From Phallus indusiatus (lineage: Eukaryota; Basidiomycota; Agaricomycetes; Phallales; Phallaceae), in assembly GCA_027605045.1 (NCBI GenBank), contig JAQFWX010000016.1, positions 310,001 through 374,000 on the forward strand: a stretch of 64,000 nucleotides of DNA, given 5' to 3'. The notes beneath the pieces were generated by a model. That model had not been told where the DNA came from, ran no database searches, and saw only the letters and a list, made by a program, of their open reading frames with translations. The position numbers and the translations under genes were made by a program. The first letter of the stretch is position 1, and every line of letters starts with the position of its first letter. This document shows, piece after piece, positions 55,445-64,000 of the stretch.

Positions 55445-58405
55445 ATGCGGCCGTCTATGGCTCCTGGCCTTAGTCCACGTTCCGCTGTCCTTCATCGAAT
55501 CTCGTTCAGTTATTTAAACCCTCACCACCAATTCGTTAACAACCTCATGCCATCTTTCAGTCAAAACATTGTACCTGACTTCCCAACCGTGGACTACACT
55601 GTGGTTCCCGTTAATCGCACCCGCTTTGAAAAACTACTCTTGTGTCTCCAACAACAGAGAGATCAGTTTTGGGGCGTATCTGCCATTCTCAAAGACAACG
55701 GCAGAATCAAATCATTCAGCCTCGCTACCTCGGAAGGAGTGTTTGTCCTTGGCGACGTTCAAAGTCTGACCAAAAAGCACTTGGATCGACTTTGGTCCAT
55801 ATGTGGCGACGACCTATTGCTTGTGGGGTTTAACATGGACTCTATATCCCTAGGCTTCTATCGCACCTTCAACACTCGTTTTAGCGCTGTTGACTTGGGC
55901 GTCGTTTACAGAGCAGACCGAGAGCAATCGCATCCTGTCTCAGTGATTCAAAAGCTATATCCCGCCTCCAGCAGCGACGCAGGACTTCAATCCATGTGGG
56001 CACAACAAAATTATCACCAAGAACTCAACGTGTGCATGCGGGCGTGGATCTCTTTACGGTAAGTTCCGGACTAGTTTATGTATGTCTGTGGGGCAATTGC
56101 TCAGGATAAAACATCCAGGATTGTCAAACTCAACCCGAAAATCGTACAAAATGGATCAAGAATCGACCTGAAACGGTTTACCACTTCCGTAATAGTTCTA
56201 TCTTGTTACTAATTAACGACCCAATGTCTAATAGAAGTCTTCTCTCATAGGAGCTTGCCCTTATTTCTACTTTCTATTTGCAACACGAGCTTCTAGAACA
56301 GGCAAAACCGTTAACCACTTGTGCTGAGTTCTCGAAATATTCGTCAGATAATGGCAAATTTGAGCTAGAAAACTCTCGGTACAAAACCCGTATGCGACCA
56401 AACGTTAAGGTAAACGCGCTGTTCAGATAAAAATCTGTTTTTAATGCAAAGCACTTGTTCTACAGGGTCATCTTATTTTTCAAGACTCAACGGGAAAGAC
56501 AATTAAAGGACGCTCAATGAGAATTTGCGGAAAAACAACGCATGGTGTCGTTCACGGTAATATGAAGGGACCTGTCAAGAGCATCACGATCGTTGGTAAA
56601 GATAGGCCAACGTACGCGGAGGATGAACAGATTACTCTTTTGTTGAATGTACTTCTTGGCAACTGCGTTTTACGGAAATCCTATTACACACGCGTCATAT
56701 GGAAGTTGACGAACCCTGAGAAGAAAGCCCGTCGTGTTCCTGCACTTTTGGGTCCGACATCTCCCTTGGTTAACCGTCTGAACGACTCCCAAAAGATGGC
56801 GCTTGCGTTTATGCTAAGCAGTGACGAAATTGTGCTAGTTCATGGTATGTAAAAGTGATAAACATATTCTTGTTTCTTATTGCCTTTTTTTTCGGCAGGC
56901 CCACCGGGAACAGGAAAAACGACGGTGATATCAGCGGCGGCTAAAGCTTGGGATCAGGCAAATGAACCGGTTTGGATCGTTGCGCATTCAAACGTTGCTG
57001 TTAAGAATATAGCGGAAAAGCTCTTTAAAGACGGTGTCGATTTCAAGCTATTAGTATCCCACGATTTTTATAAAGAATGGTGCCTATGACAATTTCAATC
57101 TCATTGGTTGATATTTCCTTCTCTGATCTGTTTCTTACTCAGGCATGAAGATATTTATACTATGATTGAATCATACCTTCTACGTTCTGATCAATTTCCG
57201 AAGGATAAAACCAGTTTATCTCAAACTTTGGGAGCCACTGAAATCATTCTCTGTACTCTCAGCATGATATCACATCCTCTTTTGAAAGCGAATGGCATGT
57301 TTGAATGTGTTCCCATAAAACGATTGATAGTAGACGAGGCGTCGCAGATCAACATCTTTGAATATCTGGTATGTTCTCTATACAATCGTAATTAGGCCGA
57401 TTATAACGGAATCAGCCGATTTTCACTAGGTTTCGTAAAACGCTGAGGAAGGTGTGTTTTTTCGGAGATCCAAACCAACGTAAGAGCAGCATCTTATTTA
57501 CAAGGTCTTTTCTTTTCATTTATGAGAATTCATTTTTAGTGCCTCCCTTCCGACAGGATCAAGTCTCGTCCATGAGGAGTATTTTTGATATAAAGCACCT
57601 TTCAGAAGGATCGCTATTCCTTAGAGAACAATGCGAGTCCATGCTCCTCCCCAATAATAACGGATTGGAACTAACAACTGTTCGTTTTCCAGATAGGATG
57701 CCTGTGCCTGTGGGTGATTTCATCTCGCAAGAGGTTTATCAGAATCGGCTTCTTTCTCGTCACTCGATTGTTTCAGCATCTTGCGTGGCTTTCGTCGATG
57801 CACCAGGAACCGAGGAGCTGAAACGTGGTAGCTACGTGGTAAGCACATTGTTTGACCTGACTTCTGATCTCTTTTGCCTTCAAGGTTTTCCTAACTATTC
57901 GTGCACTCAGAACCGCAAAGAAGTTCAGTCCATCGTCCACTTAGTGAGACATTATTATTGTGACAAAGAGTACCGCATCATAACGCCTTACGATGCTCAG
58001 AGAGCCGCTATCATCGAGTCTCTGAAAGCAGTTAATCTACCGTCTGATAGAGTATTTAACGTTGACAGTTTTCAAGGTTAATTTGTTCCTCTTCGCTTTT
58101 GGTCCGAGCTAATATCAGTTATAGGAAACGAATCGGATTATGTCTTAATCTCAGTCGTACGCAATCAGAAGATTGGTTTTTTGTCATCAGACAACCGAAT
58201 CAACGTCATGTTAACCAGGGCCAAAAAAGGGATGGTTATTGTTGCGAATCAAGGTTTTATTGATGGACTAGCAAAGAAAACTCTGTTAGGGAAGATGTCC
58301 GCTCACTGGTTGCACAACCATGCGAGTAGTCGTTGGATAAAATGGTCCGAGGTCGCTGACAAGAAGGCTAAACTCCCGGGCGTAGCTATACGTGGCGGGC
58401 AGTAA
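55445..58405 (+). CDS. Superfamily 1 helicase, UPF1/DNA2-NAM7-like
   Basis: Predicted ATP-dependent RNA or DNA helicase. The first exon (MRPSMAPGLSPRSAVL...) holds a segment, FSLATSEGVFVLG and LLLVGFNMDSISLGFYR followed by AVDLGVVYRADRE, that resembles a degenerate RNase D-like exonuclease fold. The SF1 core is intact: motif I GPPGTGKTTVISAAAK (56899 on, after an intron), motif Ia WIVAHSNVAVKN, motif II LIVDEASQINIFEYL, motif III FFGDPNQLPPFRQDQ joined across an intron near 57480, motif IV ITPYDAQRAAI, motif V NVDSFQGNESDYVLISVVR and motif VI NVMLTRAKKGMVIVANQ. It ends KLPGVAIRGGQ. One difficulty: between 56059 and 56250 the exons do not join in phase with a single intron, so either an additional small exon or a lesion lies there. 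Without UPF1's CH-domain Cys/His cluster it is not UPF1 itself; SDE3/helicase-exonuclease relatives are closer. Confidence 0.72.
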
Positions 58406-60786
58406 ACGGCATGTATTAAACAGTTAAACCATAAACAAAATTTTTGCATTGATATACATCAAAAATTCTTCTTGTCCGCCGCTATACATTGTGTCCTAAG
58501 ATTCTAAGTGTTGCGTGTGCGGCCATGTCTTTTGCTTTCCATTTCTGACGAGCCACACCAACGCCCATTGTTAAGCCTTTGACTAGACAGTCCCGTCTTT
58601 GTTACTTTTGGTAATGGAGAATTTGTATAATAAACTCTTACATTTATATGTCACTGTCCAGGTTGGTTCGTGATCCGGTCCTGTTGAAGACTCGACCATC
58701 GATAAGAACTTGACATCTTGGGTTTCCTGTAAAACTTGGGAAAAAATACAGGACCCCAATCACTCCTTTGAGCTAGTCGTACCATTGTTTAACATGATTG
58801 CTAATAAGAAAGAGAGAAAAACATTCATTAAGACGAGGAGATTGTAGAAGAACCCCGAGGAAACCTACCATATCGAGGAGAGGGCGCACTGTCAATGGCT
58901 TCAGCTTGAGAGAACATCGTTGAAAATCGAGTATAGAGCAGAGAAACATGAGTGAGTTGGTGACTTTATATCCTTTGTTCCTTTCTAACCAGAGCAGGAG
59001 CACGGATCTAAGACGAAGTGGCAGTGTCAGGCTTCAGCCTAAGTGACACGCAGGAACCGGACTGTCTCCTGCAGTCGTGTGGTAAGTCTTGTCCGATAAG
59101 GCGCTGATTTTAACCAAAATTTTAGATGCTTCATCGTAAAAATTGAGATATTATCTGATGACCCTTCAAGAGAAATAAAAAACAATCACAAAACTCTTCC
59201 ATAAGGTGAAACTAGTCGAATTACACAATTTTATATCTGCTCCGCCGGTCGGAAGTGGATTCCATCTTGTTGCTGTGAAAAAATTCTCAAAGTGTAATAA
59301 TCGTGGCTACCAATGTCGGTGTCGGGTGGCTCGCCCGAAAAGTGGCATTTATCTTAAAAAGAACATAGGATCCGGGTCAAGATCGTAGATACGTCGTCCA
59401 ATATGGGGTAAAGCCGAGTTGTTTGTGTCAGTTAATCGGAATATATCGCCTTCCCGGTGAAATAAATCTTAAGCTCGATTGGTAATGTCAAGCCTTGAGC
59501 TTGAACCTCCAACATCACGAAGGTGAATAAAGGAGTAATGATATTCGTCGTCATATGAATTATGAGACTCGGAGGCGAGCCCCAGTTCAGTAAATTTGAA
59601 GCAATAGTTGGCTCATTAGCTTAATAGAACTGTTTAACTTTCTGGATTATCTGTTGAGGTGAGATCTAAATTAATAAGCTCGTGAGTTTTGAGTGGACTG
59701 AAAACAACTTTGTTATAACTGATATGTATATTCGGCGACGGGCGTACACCTGGCCAACGTCATCCATTTTGGCACTCACGTGACTCAAATAATGCCATTT
59801 TTAAAAATAACAACGCTTGTGATCACATTGGGACACAATCGCAAAATTGGCTATCTCAATCAGGGAACTAAAATTTTAAATCATTTAATTAAGCCAGAAT
59901 CACTTTTGTCCTCGGCATGCCTACGAGAACAATAGCTATCATGCATCAGCTTCAGACTTTTCCGCTCGCCCGGCCCTTCAAATTTGCCTTTCCACGTCGA
60001 GTCATGAGTTTAGAGAAGAAAATATTCCCTATGACCGTTCTTGCTGACGTCGATTAGGTGGATCTCACGCCACTTGTAAAGGGCTGTTATCTGGTTATCT
60101 GATCAAGTGGAAATTCCGTCGGCATTTCCCCGTGGGCCGTGTCAATGAAAAAGTAACGAAAAACGTGCGATCTCCACGAGGTGCCTTGCGAGATAGAAAT
60201 CTCAGACCCACACATCGAAGAAATTGAATAATTTAGCGTCGAATAGCGGTTGTTCAGCTGTACCAAAATTAGCTATAATATCATCGTTCCTTCGCCGTGC
60301 CGGGTCACTGTCAAATATCATACTTAACTAGCGATGATTCAGGTTGAATACAACATAATGATTAAGGATTTCAAAATAAGGGAGATCCGTGACACAACCC
60401 TTGGTCCGTTGCCTTAAGGATTAATCAGTCAGATACTATACACCTAGTTATGTTCTTTCGTTCCATCTGCATATGCCTTAGGCCAGGAACAGAGGTATCC
60501 CCATTATTATAATCAAACATCACTCACGCTCGTCGTAAATTCAAGATCGAGGTTCTTACGCCAAGAGTCTTAACAAATATTGATAAGCAACTATATAAAA
60601 GAAGTGTGTCTGACGAAAGGTAATTGGAAGAAACATCATAAACGGTCACTGGAGAAAGAAGGTTTGATATCGTAGCTAGGAATTGCCTGGTTCGAAATTT
60701 AAGGTTCAAACTCTGCAACGCTGTTCTAGCTAATGTCCATTTTTGTAAGTATCGACAGGCAATATAAAGAAAATAAACTTTCACGG
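58406..60786. other. Intergenic, no supported gene
   Basis: 2.4 kb, AT-rich. A minus-strand frame at 58773-59003 has no start or family resemblance. A B-box-like GGTTCGAAATTT near 60690 is not part of a tRNA fold. Confidence 0.4.
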
Positions 60787-61046
60787 TTAATTTCCTGCGT
60801 TCAAAGTCTCTAGAGCCTGCGCGGCCGCTTCATCTCGAGCATCTTGTTTACTAGATGCTGTTCCGGTTCCACAGGGATTTCCGTCGACTGTATAGTAGTA
60901 TTAGTTCATGCAAATCTAGTTGGTAAATTGAATATACTGTAGACGGTAGAAGTCCACACGAGCTGATGCTCTAGACCACTAGAGCGATCATCATAAGTGA
61001 GAGCACCAACTCGGCGTTGGCGCTGCAGTTCGTTGTGAAGACGCAT
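60787..61046 (-). CDS. Small stand-alone dsRNA-binding-domain protein
   Basis: Two exons on the minus strand, 61046-60938 and 60887-60787, joined in phase (GTATAT...ACAG), give a 69-aa protein that is almost entirely one dsRNA-binding domain. It starts MRLHNELQRQRRVGALTY. The fold motifs are present: LHNELQRQ (helix 1), VWTSTVYIDGNPCGTGTASS (strands) and the basic SKQDARDEAAAQALETL (helix 2), then NAGN and TAA. Both exons are too short to stand out as long open frames. A minus-strand TATAAAA at 61152-61158 fits a start near 61125. An upstream ATG at 61138 would need a weak donor and lies too close to the TATA box. The domain assignment is firm; function (RNA binding, cofactor of a nuclease) is inference. 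The dsRBD of the RNase III gene at 1-3 kb belongs to the same domain class. Confidence 0.75.
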
Positions 61047-63728
61047 AGCGGCATGTTGGTCTAGATATGAGAGGCGAATGAGAGGTGATAAATCAGAAGG
61101 GGATGATAATACGGACTGTTATTGCTGGTGCTGGACATTGCAGTAGAAGAGTTTTATACGGCGATGAAGCTGGGGGAGTTCGAGTGAAAAGGAGGGCCAT
61201 TTATATATTCTGCAACTGGACTCAGAGAACCAACACTGTTATTGACACGATGACGTTTTTCATACAATAGATATAACGAAAATTATTTTCGAAAAAAAAC
61301 AAAACGAGAAATAAAGAGTGCGACAGATGACAAGATAATATTAGAAAGTTGCACAATGAAAATAACCTGGTAGGAAAGTCGGTAAATAGGACCAACGGCG
61401 ATCTACTTGGCCTAGTACAAATGAAACAATCAGGATCACAAATATCATAAGAATGAGCTATTACTTAATTCTGAAGACAAGATTGAAGAATTGCAAAGGA
61501 AGATCCGTGCCGAGTATCCGTCTACTCCCTCCCCCCCAACGGGCCCACGCCAAAGGTCTGACGCTAGGACGCTAGGATGAACTAGCCACAGCGTGGCGAG
61601 TTAAAAAAGCAGATGAACTAAGGTGTTTCTGATGGCGAAATTCGACCGAAGATGATTGTAGATGAGAAGTTTAGGCACCCAATTAGGAACAGAGAATGAA
61701 CAAAATTAGGAAGGTCCAAACGGAACACGACCCGGCACTACAAAAGTCCTTGAGATGAAAGCTCGGTCGCGGGTGGTGAAGAAGTTTCTTTAATCGCTTT
61801 AATCGAGATAATCACCAGTTCTAGAGACTGTGTTCATCGATGATTCATGAAAGATTGAAAGAAGTATACCACCCTTGAAACCAGCCACGGTGATCTCTTC
61901 GTTTTTTTAAGGGGTGCGTTCAAAAAATCTATTCAAAGGGTTATATTTGATATGTCGTCACCGAAACAAGAAAAGCATAGCAAAAGGAAAAAGGGATTAT
62001 AATACGGCTAGAAACACTCACACAGGTATCTGGCTTAAGTTCTCCGTGTCCAGGCAGGTGGCTGTGATATGATGACGAACGTAAAGTGAAACGAGAAACA
62101 ACGATTGACATCGCCGGACAGTATCCTGAGAGAGAAACGGTCGTCGTACGGCACACAGCTCATAAAAGAAGAAGAGGTAGTGTACTTTTAGAAATTACGT
62201 GACGGTATTGTTGGTGGGCAATCTTCTGACGGAAAAATGGTGAAAAGGAATAGGTTGGGGAATTTATTCGTAGGATAGTACATTGAGGACCCCGATAATA
62301 GTGACTGAAGCATTAGATAGTAAATAGATAAGAAGAAACGATGACCCGTGGATCGTAGGCGACGGATGTGAAGGGCGACCTCCTTCGGCTTCCAGCTGTT
62401 GACGTTTTCAAAAGATAGCTTGATATGAGTCAGAGTAACGTTAGTGTTACTTCGTGGTTCTATACTTAATCAGGATGAAATTTTATCAAATCAGCGATAC
62501 AGCGTCATTTTGACCACGCACATCGGGATTTACAACAAGATGCCGCAGCTTCCCTCCCCTGTCTTCTAGTGAGACCTAGTAAAACCGCGCCGAAGAGACT
62601 GTATAATTGAAGAGCACGTGTAAAGGATCCGCTAGAGAAAGAAGTACCCGACAAATGCAATCGGATACTAATAGAATATCTCGGTCAAAAAAGGATAGTG
62701 AACGAGGAAGTGCAGGAGGCGTGGATATGAGCGCAAAAAAAAGGTGAATAGAAGGATAATAAACCCGTTTTGACTTTATGTAGAGCGGAAAATGCTAAGG
62801 AGAATGAATATTAATACAGGTTCGAAGGTTTCGCCGGGTGAAAAGGAAAGAACGTGAACCAAACACTTGACAAATAGCTCAACCGAACTCTGATGCAAGC
62901 GCTCTTGCAAAGAGGTGAGCTTTCTACACCGTTAGAACCTCCTGAATCTTGTTCAATGAAAGAGTCTTATAGAGATCTGAAGTATGACGAAGTAGCTCAC
63001 GCGGATTGTTTCAATTACAGCTAGGACTTGCATCATCGCCGGTTGGCCTGCGTCGATATTTGGTGCTCGGTCGGCGCACCCGTGTCCTCAACGCATTCCA
63101 TCTGGATACAGATGCCAGCGATAACTTTGACGGCGATAATGCTCGCGATCACACGTGCTTGTTCGAAATGGCATACGTATAGCGCAAAAGGGTTAAATGG
63201 CTATAAATTGTGTCTTCGGTTTACAAGTAGAACAGAAAACTAAAGGTTAGCCTCAGTCCAATCTCCTTTTGATGTCTGGTCAACCTATTTCGATTTTCTA
63301 AAAGTAAAGGATTATTCACCTTATTAGCAAAGCGTCCCACGTCAAACGAGATATCTTTACTGCCTGATGGCCAACAGCTAATGACGATGACGATAAGACA
63401 CAACGTATGATAATTCCTTTAATCAAAGAACTCAATTTTCATCGAAAACCTTTTGGATTAATATTAGGTACGTAGTCACCATGAAGCTTATTGAAAAAAA
63501 AAACTCACCCCAAAAGACGATAGAAAACAATTAATGTAAAAATTAATGCTGTCTCGCAAGATAACAAATTGGCCTTCTGATACACGAATATCCGAGGAAG
63601 CATCGCATGGTCATAAAAAAAGGAGAGGTTTGTGTGATGCATTATGCATCATTTTCACTGGTTGAGGTCAATGCGCTCTGGACGCGTTTCGACAGATGGG
63701 CTTGAAAGGGCTTGAAAGCCGGCATCTT
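61047..63728. other. Intergenic, no supported gene
   Basis: Contains the promoter of the small dsRBD gene at its left end. An open frame at about 63023-63181 (LRRYLVLGRRTRVLNAF) preceded by an acceptor-like TTACAG, and a minus-strand ATG frame near 62111 (MSIVVSRFTLRSSSYHSH) followed by GTGAGT, are possible but unsupported exons. Confidence 0.35.
61152..61158 (-). promoter_or_regulatory. TATA box of the small dsRBD gene
   Basis: TATAAAA on the minus strand, about 105 bases upstream of the ATG at 61046. Confidence 0.45.
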
Positions 63729-64000
63729 ATGAGCGAAATGTCATTTCAAGACAGGTAAGATGAATATGAACATCAGTCAAAACATTTTCAGACAGAAAAA
63801 ATAAACCGTTGAACAGACTAGAACAGACTAGGACTCTAAACCCCGACCCTGTGCAGCTTGGCCCAGACTCCGCTGGCAATTCTCCGCAGATGCAGTTGTG
63901 TAGACTCCAAAAAGGCGATTCGCTTTATGCTAATATTGACTCGGATCCTGTTCATGGGATAGATGGATTCCGGAGGTTGAGTAATCGTGCATTGTTGGAG
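63729..64000 (+). CDS. 5' end of an unidentified gene (truncated by window)
   Basis: The ATG at 63729 (MSEMSFQD) is followed by a strong donor (ACAG|GTAAGA at 63755). A short 41-nt intron ending at 63795 restores a frame that stays open to the last base. The second exon includes TLNPDPVQLGPDSAGNSP, LCRLQKGDSLYAN and DGFRRLSNRALLE. I do not recognise it. The intron is short even for this genome, so the model could be wrong, but the open frame to the edge supports a real exon. Confidence 0.45.

Noticed and set aside
60680..60720. B-box-like GGTTCGAAATTT suggesting a tRNA
   Set aside because: No A-box or cloverleaf pairing can be built around it.

Overview
This window reads as nuclear DNA of a filamentous basidiomycete, most likely an agaricomycete (mushroom-type) fungus. 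Genes on both strands are cut by many short GT-AG introns of about 45-60 nt. Several products belong to families expanded in mushroom fungi: secreted S53 sedolisins, a BTB/POZ family, F-box-like proteins and atypical kinase-like proteins. No bacterial-style operons, CRISPR arrays, rRNA or convincing tRNA genes were seen. Gene models below were built by reading exons by eye against remembered family conservation; no alignment or database search was run.

Layout. 0-3 kb: the end of a minus-strand exon, then an RNase III gene (+) whose C-terminal dsRNA-binding domain is split by a 547-bp hAT-type MITE with 8-bp target-site duplications. 3.5-4.6 kb: a BTB pseudogene. 5.3-8.1 kb: a secreted sedolisin (-). 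10.2-22.5 kb: two full-size ABC transporters in tandem (-), one ABCG/PDR type and one ABCC/MRP type. 22.6-24.4 kb: a gene (+), divergent from the ABCC transporter, that joins a SWIM zinc finger to an ATP-dependent DNA-ligase domain. 24.6-25.6 kb: an F-box-like gene. 26.2-29.2 kb: a second sedolisin (+), paralogous to the first. 29.7-32.3 kb: an unknown protein and a kinase-like protein (-). 33.4-38.7 kb: a large low-complexity regulator-like protein (-). 41-42 kb: a second decayed BTB copy. 44.8-46.0 kb: casein kinase 1. 48-52 kb: a divergent pair, SAD1/USP39 splicing factor and COP9 signalosome subunit 2. 55.4-58.4 kb: a UPF1-like SF1 helicase. 60.8-61.0 kb: a tiny stand-alone dsRNA-binding-domain protein. 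63.7 kb to the end: the 5' end of an unknown gene.

How it fits together. The conserved block (CK1, SAD1, CSN2) is housekeeping: signalling, spliceosome assembly and cullin deneddylation. The left half is accessory: secreted proteases, efflux pumps, BTB remnants and a transposon. RNase III, an SF1 helicase and a free dsRBD protein occur in one window, which gives a loose double-stranded-RNA theme. They are about 55 kb apart and nothing in the sequence shows that they act together.
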